Counted from the first letter of the stretch, positions 17,297 to 26,539 are shown. The stretch is DNA of 64,000 bases from Methylobacterium sp. UNC378MF (GCF_900103195.1 NZ_FMWU01000018.1:1-64000); one strand, 5' to 3'. Made by a program: numbers and translations. The notes: generated by a model not told the origin, from the sequence alone.

Positions 17297-17533
17297 ATGC
17301 TCGCGCTGGATGCTGGATCGGCTCACCGGAGCCGCGCTTACAGGACCTTCAGGCTCGACCGGGCCGGTCGCGTCTGCGCGGCCGAGATCCTGTCCGCCGA
17401 GGACGACACGCAGGCGCGCCGTCGTGCCCGTGCGATGGTCGAGCGCGACGCGATCGAGCTTTGGGAGCGGACCCGGTTCCTCGGCCGTTTCGAGCCGATC
17501 GTACCGGCGAGTCAGGATCACCCGGCGCGCTGA
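17297..17533 (+). CDS. Small hypothetical protein
   Basis: This 78-residue charged protein carries YRTFRLDRAGRVCAAEIL followed by a helical stretch rich in Arg and Ala and ending VERDAIELWERTRFLGRF. I know similar short proteins of unknown role from Methylobacterium genomes. The ATG at 17297 has a strong Shine-Dalgarno sequence (cggagga) 8 bp upstream, which is the main reason to call it over the longer frame starting at 16865. It has no signal peptide or membrane segment. It lies between fliO and the MFS gene with a CtrA-like site upstream, so a link to motility or the cell cycle is possible but unproven. Confidence 0.65.
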   Translation: MLALDAGSAHRSRAYRTFRLDRAGRVCAAEILSAEDDTQARRRARAMVERDAIELWERTRFLGRFEPIVPASQDHPAR

Positions 17534-17608
17534 GGCCGGAGCCGTCGTTCCCGCGTAGCGCCCGCCTCGCTCCGCTCGCGTGTGCTCGCACGCGGACTGC
17601 GCATCCCG

Positions 17609-18925
17609 TCAGCGGTTGCCCGTTTCCGGCATGGCGAGCACGGCGAGGAAGCTGAGGATCGCGGCTCCCGCCAGATAGAACCCGACGAAGCCGATCCCGC
17701 CATAGGCCGCCAGTTCCTGCGCGATGTAGGGCGCGCCCGAGGCACCCAGGATGCCGGCCAGATTGTAGGTGACCGATGCGCCCGTGTAGCGCACCCGTGT
17801 CGGGAACAGCTCGGGCAGGACGGCGCCCATCGGGCCGAACACCCAGCCCATGGTCAGGAGGCTGACGCACAGGAAGCCAAGGACCGGGGGCCAGGTGCCG
17901 GTACCGGCGGCGTGGCCCAGCATCGGCCCCATGAGGAAGCCCAGCAGGAACGTCACGGCCATGCCGGACAGCAGCACCGGCCGGCGGCCGAAGCGGTCGG
18001 CCGCGGCACCCGACACGACGGTGCCCAGCGCCATGAAGCAGACCGCGATGCACTCGAACATCAGAAAGGTCGGTCGGCTGTAGCCGAGGGTGGCGGTGCC
18101 GTACCCCAGGGCGAAGACGGTGGAGAGATAGAATACCGCATAGACCGCCACCATCGCGAAGGTGCCGACCAGGACCGCACGTCCGTGTTGGGTCAGCATG
18201 GTGGCGAAGGGCACCCGCTCAGGCCGCGCCTCGGTGAGCGCGGCCTTGAAGGCCGGTGTCTCGGTGAGCCTGAGGCGCACGTAGAGCCCGACCCCGACGA
18301 GCGCCGCCGAGGCCAGGAACGGCAGGCGCCAGCCCCAGGCCTGGAAGCTCTCGGGCGACAGGCCGAAGCTCAGGGCGAGGAAGCCGAGATTGGCCAGGAT
18401 GAAGCCGACCGGCGCGCCGAGCTGCGGAAAGATGCCGTACCACGCACGCCGGCCCGGCGGTGCGTTCTCCACCGCCAGCAGGGCCGCGCCGCCCCACTCC
18501 CCGCCGAACCCGATCCCCTGCCCGCAGCGCAGGAGGCAGAGCGCCGCCGGCGCCCACCAGCCGACCGACGCGTAGGTCGGCAGGCAGCCGATCAGGACGG
18601 TGGAGAGACCCATGATCAGCAGGGACGCCACCAGCGTCGCCTTGCGGCCGACCCGGTCGCCGAAATGCCCGAACAGGGCCGCGCCGACGGGTCGCGCGAT
18701 GAACGCGATGGCGAAGGTCGCGAAGGCGCTGAGCTGCTGTACACCGGGCGCGCCGGCGGGGAAGAAGACCGGGCCGATCACCAGGGCGGTGGCGGTTGCG
18801 TAGATGTAGAAGTCGAAGAACTCGATCGCCGTCCCGACGAAGCTCGCGGCGAGGATCCGGCCGGCGCTCGGCGTGACGCTCGCGGCGGTCTGGGACGGGC
18901 CAGCGGTGTCGATGGTCTGCAACAT
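17609..18925 (-). CDS. MFS transporter, metabolite:H+ symporter type
   Basis: This 438-residue protein has about twelve hydrophobic segments. It has MHS-family hallmarks: SFVGTAIEFFDFYIYATAT in helix 1, then FGHFGDRVGRKATLVASLL after helix 2 and RCGQGIGFGGEWGGAALLA in helices 4-5. Members of this group carry organic acids, shikimate, proline-betaine or similar solutes with protons across the inner membrane; the substrate cannot be read from the sequence. The frame is open to 19351, but MLQTIDTAGPS at 18925 fits the family N-terminus. It diverges from dnaN across a 223-bp gap in which I see no clear regulator site. Confidence 0.88.
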   Translation of the reverse strand: MLQTIDTAGPSQTAASVTPSAGRILAASFVGTAIEFFDFYIYATATALVIGPVFFPAGAPGVQQLSAFATFAIAFIARPVGAALFGHFGDRVGRKATLVASLLIMGLSTVLIGCLPTYASVGWWAPAALCLLRCGQGIGFGGEWGGAALLAVENAPPGRRAWYGIFPQLGAPVGFILANLGFLALSFGLSPESFQAWGWRLPFLASAALVGVGLYVRLRLTETPAFKAALTEARPERVPFATMLTQHGRAVLVGTFAMVAVYAVFYLSTVFALGYGTATLGYSRPTFLMFECIAVCFMALGTVVSGAAADRFGRRPVLLSGMAVTFLLGFLMGPMLGHAAGTGTWPPVLGFLCVSLLTMGWVFGPMGAVLPELFPTRVRYTGASVTYNLAGILGASGAPYIAQELAAYGGIGFVGFYLAGAAILSFLAVLAMPETGNR

Positions 18926-19148
18926 GATCGGTCGGGGGAGCAGGGATCGGGCTTGTCGCGGCGCTTTCGCACGGGCCAGCCTATGCCGATACCCCGGTTT
19001 CGGCATGGGCATCCGACCTGGGCGCGGAGGTCGCTGTGCGGTGCACCCGCGGCGGTCTTGCGTTCCCGGGCCCCCTTCGCCAAGCTGAACGGCCATATTC
19101 CGCGACGGATGACGGCCGCGGCGCCGTCCCCACCACTTGAGTATTGCG

Positions 19149-20270
19149 ATGAGAGTCACTGTCGAGCGCGCGGCCCTGCTCAGGTCGCTCGGCCACGTGC
19201 ACCGGGTCGTCGAGCGCCGCAACACGATCCCGATCCTGTCGAACGTTCTCCTGCGCGCGGAAGGGTCGGGTCTCCAGCTGCGGGCGACGGATCTCGACAT
19301 CGAGGTGACCGAGAGCGTGCCGGCCGATGTGCCGGATCCGGGCGCCACCACGGTCCCGGCGCACGTGATCTACGACATCGTGCGCAAGCTCCCCGACGGC
19401 GCGCAGGTCTCGCTGGAGACCGGCGGTGAATCCGGCCAGATGACGATCCGGTCCGGCCGCTCGCGCTTCGCCCTGGGCGCCCTTCCCGAGGGCGACTTTC
19501 CGGACCTCGCTGCCGGCGAGATGCCGCACGGCTTCGAGATCGCCGCCGCCGACCTGAAGCGGCTGATCGAGAAGACCCAGTTCGCGATCTCCACCGAGGA
19601 GACCCGGTACTACCTCAACGGCATCTACCTGCACACGCTGGAGACCGAGGGCGGCCCGGTGATGCGGGCGGTGGCCACAGACGGGCACCGGCTCGCCCGC
19701 GTCGAGATCCCGGCCCCGCAGGGCAGTGTCGGCATGCCGGGCGTGATCGTGCCCCGGAAGGCCGTCGCCGAGATCCAGAAGCTCCTCGACGATGGCGGCG
19801 AGAGCGTCGCGGTCGACCTGTCGCCCGCCAAGATCCGCCTGCGCTTCGCCGGTGGCCTGACGCTGATCTCCAAGCTGATCGACGGCACCTTCCCGGATTA
19901 CCAGCGCGTGATCCCGGCCAACAACGACAAGCGGCTGACCGTCGAGCGCGACGCGTTCGCGAAGGCGGTGGACCGGGTCTCGACGATCTCGTCGGAGCGC
20001 GGACGCGCGGTGAAGCTCGGCCTCGCCGAGGGGCGCCTCGCGCTGTCGGTGAACAACCCGGATTCGGGCAGTGCCACCGAAGAGCTCGACGTCGACTACG
20101 AGGCGGCCAACCTCGATATCGGCTTCAACGCCCGCTACCTGCTGGACATCACCGCGCAGCTCGAGGGCGACACCGCCCTGTTCAAGCTCGCCGACCCGGG
20201 CTCGCCGACCCTGATCCAGGATCGCGAGGGCGCCCCGGCGCTGTATGTCCTGATGCCGATGCGGGTGTGA
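19149..20270 (+). CDS. dnaN: DNA polymerase III beta sliding clamp
   Basis: DnaN forms the ring-shaped processivity clamp on DNA. The 373-residue product starts MRVTVERAALLRSLGHVHRVV and contains RRNTIPILSNVLL, then three repeated clamp domains of about 120 residues. It ends with YVLMPMRV, the family C-terminus near the protein-binding pocket. A TTG four codons upstream is open, but the ATG at 19149 fits homologues. recF follows on the same strand after a 208-bp gap containing a palindromic repeat. Confidence 0.97.
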   Translation: MRVTVERAALLRSLGHVHRVVERRNTIPILSNVLLRAEGSGLQLRATDLDIEVTESVPADVPDPGATTVPAHVIYDIVRKLPDGAQVSLETGGESGQMTIRSGRSRFALGALPEGDFPDLAAGEMPHGFEIAAADLKRLIEKTQFAISTEETRYYLNGIYLHTLETEGGPVMRAVATDGHRLARVEIPAPQGSVGMPGVIVPRKAVAEIQKLLDDGGESVAVDLSPAKIRLRFAGGLTLISKLIDGTFPDYQRVIPANNDKRLTVERDAFAKAVDRVSTISSERGRAVKLGLAEGRLALSVNNPDSGSATEELDVDYEAANLDIGFNARYLLDITAQLEGDTALFKLADPGSPTLIQDREGAPALYVLMPMRV

Positions 20271-20296
20271 GGCTGCCACGCAAATCCCGGTCCCGC

Positions 20297-20410
20297 CCTC
20301 ATCCTGAGGTGCCGGAGGGTAGCGGAGGCCTCGAAGGAGGGCTCCACATGGCGATGTGGTTTCTGGAGCCCTCCTTCGAGGCCCGCTGATGCGGGCACCT
20401 CAGGATGAGG
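20297..20410 (+). repeat. 114-bp palindromic repeat element, copy 1
   Basis: The outer arms CCTCATCCTGAGGTGCC (20297-20313) and GGCACCTCAGGATGAGG (20394-20410) are perfect 17-bp inverted repeats. An inner 19-bp perfect pair lies at 20328-20346 and 20364-20382. One side carries a small extra hairpin (CCCGC-TGAT-GCGGG) that the other lacks, so the element has a direction. A second copy in opposite orientation lies at 55805-55918. It has the features of a REP/BIME-type intergenic element. Confidence 0.85.
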
Positions 20411-20478
20411 TGATGGGATGGGATGTCAGACAACAAGGGACGGTTGAGCGCGCCGCGTCTCGGCCCCTCGGTTCACCG

Positions 20479-21633
20479 ATGAGCGACATCCTCGATCCGC
20501 GGATCGAGCCCAACGGGTCGGATCTGCGCGTCACCCGCCTGATCGCCCGCGATTTCCGCAACCACGCAGACCTCGAACTGACGCCCGAGGCCCGGTTCGT
20601 GGCGCTGGTCGGGGAGAACGGCGCCGGCAAGACCAACCTGCTCGAGGCGCTGTCGCTGTTCGTGCCGGGCCGGGGCCTGCGACGGGCAGAGTTCGCCGCC
20701 ATGGCGCGCGCAGGCGGCCCGGGGGGCTTCGCGGTCTCGCTCACCCTCGATCGCGAGGGGGCCGAGCATCGGCTCGGCACGGGGCTGGAGCCGCCGGGCC
20801 CCGACGGGCGGACGAGCCGGCTCTGCCGGATCGACGGCGCCACCGCCGCCTCACCGGTGGCGTTCAGCGAGTTCCTGCGGGTGGTCTGGCTGACCCCCGA
20901 CCTCGACGGGCTGTTCCGCGGCGCGGCAGGGGACCGGCGGCGGTTCCTCGACCGTCTCGTGCTGGCGGTCGATGCCGCGCACGGTGCTCGAGTCTCCGCG
21001 ATGGAGCGGGCCCTGCGCTCGCGCAACCGCCTGCTGGAGGAGCGGCCCGACGATAACCGCTGGCTCGACGCGGTGGAGCGGGAGGTCGCCGAGCTGGGCG
21101 TCGCCGTGGCGCTCGCCCGGCGCGAGACCGCCGAGCGCCTCGACAGGCTGATCGCCGAGACCCGGGACGACGCGCAGCCCTTCCCCTGGGCCTCCATCCG
21201 CCTTGAAGGCGACCTGGACGATCTCGTGGCGGTCTGGCCGGCGATCGAGGCGGAGGACCGCTACCGCCTGGCTCTCCGCAACGGCCGCCAACGGGACCGG
21301 GCCGCCGGTCGCACCTTGATCGGGCCGCAGAGCAGCGACCTCGTTGTCCGCCACGGCCCCAAGGACGTGCCGGCGGGGACGGCATCCACCGGGGAGCAGA
21401 AGGCGCTGCTGATCGGGCTCGTCCTCGCCCATGCGCGGCTGGTGCGCGCCATGAGCGGCATCGCGCCGCTGATCCTCCTCGACGAGGTGGCGGCCCATCT
21501 GGACCCCCGCCGCCGGGCCGGCCTGTTCGAGGCCCTGGCGGCGCTCCCGGGTCAGGTCTGGATGACCGGCGCCGACCCGGACGCCTTCGCACAGGCCGGC
21601 GCTCGGACCGAGGTGCTGCGGATCGGGGCCTGA
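20479..21633 (+). CDS. recF: DNA replication/repair protein RecF
   Basis: RecF is an SMC-like ATPase that helps load RecA at gaps. The 384-residue product has the Walker A GENGAGKT at residues 45-52, the family motif RDFRNHADLEL before it, an ABC-type signature around STGEQKALLIGL and Walker B in LILLDEVAAHLD. The open frame runs back to 20356, but that would translate the repeat element, so I place the start at MSDILDPRIE (20479). Its stop lies 2 bp from that of the convergent chemoreceptor gene. Confidence 0.95.
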   Translation: MSDILDPRIEPNGSDLRVTRLIARDFRNHADLELTPEARFVALVGENGAGKTNLLEALSLFVPGRGLRRAEFAAMARAGGPGGFAVSLTLDREGAEHRLGTGLEPPGPDGRTSRLCRIDGATAASPVAFSEFLRVVWLTPDLDGLFRGAAGDRRRFLDRLVLAVDAAHGARVSAMERALRSRNRLLEERPDDNRWLDAVEREVAELGVAVALARRETAERLDRLIAETRDDAQPFPWASIRLEGDLDDLVAVWPAIEAEDRYRLALRNGRQRDRAAGRTLIGPQSSDLVVRHGPKDVPAGTASTGEQKALLIGLVLAHARLVRAMSGIAPLILLDEVAAHLDPRRRAGLFEALAALPGQVWMTGADPDAFAQAGARTEVLRIGA

Positions 21634-21635
21634 CG

Positions 21636-23348
21636 TCAGGCGGCTCGGACTGTCCCGAGGAAGCGCGAGACTTCGGTGCCGAGATACTCGGATTGGCGCG
21701 ACAGCTCGCCGGCCGCTCCCAGCACCTGGGCTGCCGCCGCGCCGGTCTCCTCGGAAGCCTTGGCCACCCCCGTGATGTTACTGGTGACCTCATCGGTGCC
21801 GGCCGCCGCCTGGGACACGTTTCGGACGATCTCCTGCGTGGCGGCGCCCTGCTGCTCCACCGCCGCCGCGATGGTCGTGGCAACCGCGTCGATCTCGCGG
21901 ATGCGTGCGGCGATCGTGTCGATGGCCGAGACCGCCTGACCGGTCACGCCCTGGATCTGGCCGATCTGCTGGCTGATCTCCTCGGTGGCCCGGGCCGTCT
22001 GCGCCGCGAGGTCCTTCACCTCGGCCGCGACGACGGCGAAGCCACGACCGGCCTCGCCGGCGCGCGCCGCTTCGATCGTGGCGTTCAAGGCCAGCAGGTT
22101 GGTCTGTCCGGCGATGTTCGAGATCAGCCCGACCATGTCGCCGATGCGGGTCGCCGCCTGGCTCAGGGCCTGGACGAGGTGCTGGGTCTCGTCCGCCTCG
22201 CCGACGGCCGTCTGGGCGAGACTGGCCGAGCCGAGGACCTGCCGGCCGATCTCCTGCACGGATGTGCCCAGCTCCTCGGCGGCCGCCGCTACGGTCTGCA
22301 CATTGGCGGCGGCCTCCTCGGCGGCTGCCGCCACGGTGGTGGACTGGCTCGCCGTCTCGGTGGCGCTCGACGTCATGGTCTGGGCAGTGGCCTGCAGCTC
22401 GGTCGCCGAGGACGACACCATCCCGACGATGCCGCCGACCGCGCGCTCGAATCCGTCGGCGAGTTCGATCATGGTGCGTCGGCGCTCTGCGGCCGCGGCC
22501 TCGTCGGCGCGGCGCTTCACCTCGGCTTCTTCGGCGGCCTTGCGGGCGACCATGGCCTTGATGCCCTCCACCGCGCGACCGACCGCGCCGATCTCGTCCC
22601 GGCGCGCCGCCTCCTCGATGTCGGCGTCGATCTCGCCCTGCGCCATGCGCTCCAGGACCTTGACCAGCCGGTCCAGCGGGCGCGTGATCCCGACCGTGGC
22701 GATGAATACCGCCGCCAGCAGGCCCGCCAGCATCCCGAGGGCGCTCACGGTCATCAAGGTCCGGCGGGTGGCATTGGTCTGATCCGTCAGGTCGTCCGAA
22801 CCTTTCTGCATGTATGCATTGATGTCCTCGGCGATCGTGTTGCCTTCGGCGAGCATGCTGGAAAACGTCGGATCGATCGCCGAATGGACCAACGCGATGG
22901 CTTGATCGTTCTGGTTGGCGGTCCCGAGCCGGCGGACCTCGTTCACGTCCCGCAGATAGCGCTCGATGCGCGCCGCCTGCTCATCGATGCGTGCAGCGAA
23001 GGTCAGTGCGTGTGAACGGAAGACCGGGAGCAGCTCCCGCACCTTCGGTAGAACGGCCTCGAAGCCCTTGTTGGCGTCCTGCATCTGGCTCTGCTCGGTC
23101 TCCGCGATGATGCGGTAGACCCAGTAGTTCAGCTCGATCATCAGGCGATTCAGCCGACGAGCCTCGGCGACGGCCGCCGCCTCGTTGACGATGAACTGGC
23201 TGTAGCCGTCGTCGATCGTCGTCATCCGCGACTGCGCATACCAGATGCATCCACCGACGATCATGCTGATCATGGCAATGACCGCTGCCAGCTTCGGCAA
23301 TATATTGACGTTCGACAGACGCAACACGACTTTCAGGCTCCTTGACAC
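21636..23348 (-). CDS. Methyl-accepting chemotaxis protein
   Basis: This 570-residue inner-membrane chemoreceptor has TM1 at about 16-36, a periplasmic four-helix sensor of about 160 residues, TM2 at about 198-220 and a HAMP domain to about 275. The long cytoplasmic signalling coil has the conserved hairpin tip around ISNIAGQTNLLALNATIEAA and AGRGFAVVAAEVKDLA. It would pass ligand signals to CheW/CheA and the flagellar motor. No C-terminal NWETF-type tether is present. No che genes lie nearby, and an AT-rich gap lies upstream. Confidence 0.95.
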   Translation of the reverse strand: MSRSLKVVLRLSNVNILPKLAAVIAMISMIVGGCIWYAQSRMTTIDDGYSQFIVNEAAAVAEARRLNRLMIELNYWVYRIIAETEQSQMQDANKGFEAVLPKVRELLPVFRSHALTFAARIDEQAARIERYLRDVNEVRRLGTANQNDQAIALVHSAIDPTFSSMLAEGNTIAEDINAYMQKGSDDLTDQTNATRRTLMTVSALGMLAGLLAAVFIATVGITRPLDRLVKVLERMAQGEIDADIEEAARRDEIGAVGRAVEGIKAMVARKAAEEAEVKRRADEAAAAERRRTMIELADGFERAVGGIVGMVSSSATELQATAQTMTSSATETASQSTTVAAAAEEAAANVQTVAAAAEELGTSVQEIGRQVLGSASLAQTAVGEADETQHLVQALSQAATRIGDMVGLISNIAGQTNLLALNATIEAARAGEAGRGFAVVAAEVKDLAAQTARATEEISQQIGQIQGVTGQAVSAIDTIAARIREIDAVATTIAAAVEQQGAATQEIVRNVSQAAAGTDEVTSNITGVAKASEETGAAAAQVLGAAGELSRQSEYLGTEVSRFLGTVRAA

Positions 23349-23739
23349 AAATCGACGACCGGCATTCCGATTTATGAAAGTGGCAATCTCGATCCGGTGT
23401 GTAAAAAAGATGTTAAAGAAATTGTTGAGTCCAGCGTTGATTTGATAGTGATCAGAAATAGATCAGTAAGACTTATAGAAAATCCAGAATATCAATTCGA
23501 ATAAAACTGAAATGAACTGAATATCATGATTGGAACGCTTAAAAGAATGAAATCAAGTCTAGAAAATTGAATTTTCTTGAACGGATTTCTCCGCATGTAT
23601 TGCCTGTGTCGTTCCGCCGCAGGTGCAGCAGGCGAGGCTGGAGCCTCTGCAGCCGCGCCCGGCGACCTTTCCACCGCCGCGCGCGGCGCCACATAGAGGG
23701 CCCTGCACGCTGGCCGCGTGCCCACGGAATCGCGAGCGC
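23349..23739. other. AT-rich intergenic region
   Basis: This 391-bp gap separates the chemoreceptor gene (minus strand) from the glyoxalase gene (plus strand). About 23395-23582 is strikingly A/T-rich against the GC-rich background and contains a perfect inverted repeat AGAAAATT-g-AATTTTCT at 23561-23577. It presumably holds the divergent promoters. I see no gene in it that I can support. Confidence 0.6.
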
Positions 23740-24135
23740 ATGTCCAAGCCCGTCCACGCCATGATCCGCGTCCTCGAGGAGGAACGCGCGCGCGACTACT
23801 ACGCCCGGGCCTTCGGCCTTGAAGTCTCCGGCCGATACGACTTCCCGGATTTCACCCTCGTCTACATGCGGGACCCGGCCTCGCCGTTCGAGCTGGAGCT
23901 CACGGTGAACAAGGGCCGCGACAAGCCCTACGATCTCGGCGACGGCTACGGGCACATCGCCTTCGTGGTCGACGATGTCGAGGCCGAGCACACCCGGCAC
24001 CGGCGGGAGGGCTTCACGGCCACCGATATCAAGACGCTCAAGCACGGGGACGACGTGCTGGCACGGTTCTTCTTCGCCACCGACCCGGACGGCTACAAGA
24101 TCGAGGTCATCCAGCGCGGCGGCCGCTTCGCGTGA
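23740..24135 (+). CDS. Glyoxalase I-like VOC metalloenzyme
   Basis: This 131-residue protein has the two beta-alpha-beta-beta-beta modules of the VOC fold. It resembles lactoylglutathione lyase, which isomerises the methylglyoxal-glutathione hemithioacetal. Likely metal ligands are H6 (KPVHAMIRV), E53 (FELELTV), H72 (GYGHIAFVV) and E122 (KIEVIQ), the GloA pattern. The segment DYYARAFGL and the ending DPDGYKIEVIQRG are typical. The start at MSKPVHAM is chosen because the upstream frame is Pro/Arg-rich and unlike the family. It is followed almost directly by the phosphatase gene. Confidence 0.85.
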   Translation: MSKPVHAMIRVLEEERARDYYARAFGLEVSGRYDFPDFTLVYMRDPASPFELELTVNKGRDKPYDLGDGYGHIAFVVDDVEAEHTRHRREGFTATDIKTLKHGDDVLARFFFATDPDGYKIEVIQRGGRFA

Positions 24136-24179
24136 CCGTTCCGGCGCGCCATCCCCTCTCCGAAACGCCTCCGAGATCC

Positions 24180-24767
24180 ATGCCGGACAAGACCCGCATC
24201 GTCTGCATCCGCCACGGGCAGTCGACCTTCAACGCCGCGCACAAGCTCGGGCGCGGCGATCCCGGCCTGCCCGACGCGCGCCTGACAGAGCTGGGCCACG
24301 CCCAGGCCCGGGTCGCGCGCGAGCGGCTCCGAGCGGTCCCCTTCGACCTCGTGGTAGTCTCGCCCCTGACCCGCGCCATCGAGACCGCCGCGATCCTGTT
24401 CGGCGAGCATCCGAGCCGGCCGCGGGTGCTCGTCGAGGTGCTGCACCGCGAGTGCCAGGAGAGCAGCTGCGACGTCGGTCGGGCGACCTCGGAGATCGCC
24501 GCGGAGTTCCCGCACCTCGATGTCGGGCACCTGCCCGAGGTCTGGTGGCACGCGGAGCCGGGCTGCGAGGTCGGCGGCTACCCGGTGGAGCCGCGGCCCC
24601 TGTTCGACGCTCGGGTCGCGGCGTTCCGGGACTGGCTGCGGGCCCGGCCCGAGACCACCATCGCGGTGGTCGGGCACGGCACGTTCTTCTACCACCTCAC
24701 CGGCACGTTCCTGGAGAATTGCGGCTCCGTCGAGCTGGACCTCGACGCCGCGCCCGCGGAGGCCTGA
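24180..24767 (+). CDS. Histidine phosphatase family protein
   Basis: This is a 195-residue phosphoglycerate-mutase-like phosphatase. The catalytic histidine is H12 in CIRHGQSTFN. LVVVSPLTRAIETA carries the second phosphate-pocket arginine, and VVGHGTFFYHLTG supplies the second histidine. Substrates in this superfamily range from sugar phosphates to proteins, and none can be assigned. A GTG at 24132 overlapping the glyoxalase stop would add 16 residues; I prefer the ATG. Its stop directly abuts that of the convergent gene. Confidence 0.85.
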   Translation: MPDKTRIVCIRHGQSTFNAAHKLGRGDPGLPDARLTELGHAQARVARERLRAVPFDLVVVSPLTRAIETAAILFGEHPSRPRVLVEVLHRECQESSCDVGRATSEIAAEFPHLDVGHLPEVWWHAEPGCEVGGYPVEPRPLFDARVAAFRDWLRARPETTIAVVGHGTFFYHLTGTFLENCGSVELDLDAAPAEA

Positions 24768-25484
24768 TCAGGCCGGCACTCGGGCGCGCGCCGCGTCCAT
24801 GCGCTGACGGGCGCCAATGAGGGCGATCTCCGGCGCCTGCCGGCCGATGGCGAGGACTTCCGCGAGGATCGCGCAGGCCTCGCTCCAGGTCCCGGCTACG
24901 AAGGGTGCCGCGCCCTCGGCCACCTCCGCGGCGCAGCGCGCATCCTCGCCCGCCCGCTGCGCCGCCGTCGCGGTGCGGGACGCCGCGGCGGTGAGGGCGC
25001 CCTCGCGCCAGCGCCGCGCCTGGGCCGCGGCCTGCGCGCGGGCACCGCCCCGCCACGCGGCCGCGTTCGCGGCCGCGAGGGCCGCGGGCCAGTCCGGCGC
25101 TCCCGCGCAGGCTTGCGCGTCCGCCGTCAGGCCAGCGACGGCGCAGAGCGGCGCCAGGATACGGCGGACGCTCTCCAGCGCCAGCTGCCGGGTGCGGGCG
25201 GCCTCGATCTCCGGGGTGTCGGCACTGCCCGACAGGCGCAGGACGAAGGCCATCAGCTGGGGCCGTGCCTCGTCCGGCATGGCGTCATTGAGCCCGAGGG
25301 CGTAGGCGGCGACCGGCCGCGAGAAGCAGGGCGGGCAGTCGGAGCTGGAGCGGATCGCCCGGTAGGGCAGCCCCGCGGCCACGATCGCCGCCTCGTTGAT
25401 GCAGGTCCCACCGTCGGGGCCGGGAAAGGGATGCGATCCGGCGAGCAGACGCCAGTTCAGGATCGTCGCGAAGTCGGGATGCAT
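24768..25484 (-). CDS. Conserved hypothetical protein
   Basis: This 238-residue protein has no domain that I recognise. The N-terminal half holds LNWRLLAGSHPFPGPDGGT, INEAAIVAAGLPYRAI and SSSDCPPCFSRPVAAYALG with a CPPC pair. The C-terminal half is a long Ala/Arg-rich helical region. No signal peptide or membrane segment is evident. It lies downstream of the nickel/cobalt transporter gene on the same strand with a 62-bp gap, so it may share that transcript, but this does not define a function. Confidence 0.7.
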   Translation of the reverse strand: MHPDFATILNWRLLAGSHPFPGPDGGTCINEAAIVAAGLPYRAIRSSSDCPPCFSRPVAAYALGLNDAMPDEARPQLMAFVLRLSGSADTPEIEAARTRQLALESVRRILAPLCAVAGLTADAQACAGAPDWPAALAAANAAAWRGGARAQAAAQARRWREGALTAAASRTATAAQRAGEDARCAAEVAEGAAPFVAGTWSEACAILAEVLAIGRQAPEIALIGARQRMDAARARVPA

Positions 25485-25546
25485 CGGCGCGCTCTCCGTC
25501 TCGGGCGCGCAGCGTGGCACGCCGCGCCCCGGAAGGCGAGGCCCCC

Positions 25547-26539
25547 TCAGCCGCCGAGGCCCGGCGCGAGGCCCGAGAGCATCGCGGTGCCCAGGACCAG
25601 CACGAAGGCGGCGGCGACGAGTTCGAGGCCGCCGAGCGCCAGGAGCCCGGCCTGACCTCTTCCGCCCGCGAGGCGCAGCGCCATCCGCTTGGCGAAGACC
25701 GCGAGGCAGGCCAGCGCGGTCGTGGTCACCGCGGTGCCGAGGGCCATCGCCAGGACCGCCAGCACGCCCGCCCCGGGCACGCCCTGCGACACCGCGAAGA
25801 CCAGGACCAGCACCGCGCCCGCGCAGGGGCGTGTGCCCGCCGCCAGCACCACGCCGGCCCGCTCGCGCCACGTGTCGCCGGTATCGAGGGCCTGTGGCCC
25901 CGGCAGGTGGCTGCAGCCCGGGCCGCAGCCCGCGCCGAGATCGGCGAGGCGTCCGGCCTTGCGCCACGTCAGGACCAGCCCGATCAGGGCGACGAGGGCG
26001 AAGCTCACGGTCTCGATCAGGGTGCCGGCCCGGGTGATGCTCGCCGCCGTGGCGTTGAGGACCAGCGTGCCGAGCCCGACGATCGCCCCGGCCATGCAGG
26101 CCTGGAGCAGCGCGGCGCAGGCGCTCAGCGCGGCGCCGCGCCGGAGTGCCCGCTCCCCCGCCAGGATGTAGCCGGCGATCACCGCCTTGCCATGGCCCGG
26201 GCCGGCGGCGTGGAACACGCCGTACGCGAAGGCGAGGCCGATCAGCGGGGTCCAGCTGCCGCCGCCCCGCAGCGCGCTCACGGCGGCGTTGAGGCTGCGG
26301 GAGAAGCTCGCCTGCAGCGCCAGGATGATGCCGCCGAGTCCCGTGGTGGCCGGGGCGGCTTCCCGGAAGCCGATGCCGAAGGGCGAGCGCGGCGGCGGCG
26401 CGGCGAGGCCGGGCGCGACGAGCCACGCGATCGCGGCGGCCAGCAGCGCGGCCAGCCCGATGGCCAGGGCCATGAGGCCGAGCCGCAGGCCCAGCCGCCC
26501 CGCCCCGGCGGGGGCGACGAACCCGATGCCTACGGACAT
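25547..26539 (-). CDS. NicO-family nickel/cobalt transporter
   Basis: This 330-residue inner-membrane protein has about six to seven hydrophobic segments. The NicO/RcnA-type metal motif FHAAGPGHGKAVIAGYI occurs in an early transmembrane region, and GTRPCAGAVLVLVFA occurs later. A Cys-containing loop GAGCGPGCSHLPGP might bind metal. The family exports or imports Ni2+ or Co2+. The start at MSVGIGFVAP overlaps the end of the upstream DUF1007 gene by 10 bases, which supports co-translation. A longer frame to 27046 is a shadow through that gene. Confidence 0.85.
   Translation of the reverse strand: MSVGIGFVAPAGAGRLGLRLGLMALAIGLAALLAAAIAWLVAPGLAAPPPRSPFGIGFREAAPATTGLGGIILALQASFSRSLNAAVSALRGGGSWTPLIGLAFAYGVFHAAGPGHGKAVIAGYILAGERALRRGAALSACAALLQACMAGAIVGLGTLVLNATAASITRAGTLIETVSFALVALIGLVLTWRKAGRLADLGAGCGPGCSHLPGPQALDTGDTWRERAGVVLAAGTRPCAGAVLVLVFAVSQGVPGAGVLAVLAMALGTAVTTTALACLAVFAKRMALRLAGGRGQAGLLALGGLELVAAAFVLVLGTAMLSGLAPGLGG

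Noticed and set aside
21628..21641. Perfect 14-bp palindrome at the recF/chemoreceptor convergence
   Set aside because: It arises because both genes end in an alanine codon plus TGA around a 2-bp gap; no extended stem or T-run supports a terminator.
24761..24774. Perfect 14-bp palindrome where two convergent genes abut
   Set aside because: Again both genes end GCC TGA back to back, which creates the palindrome by itself.
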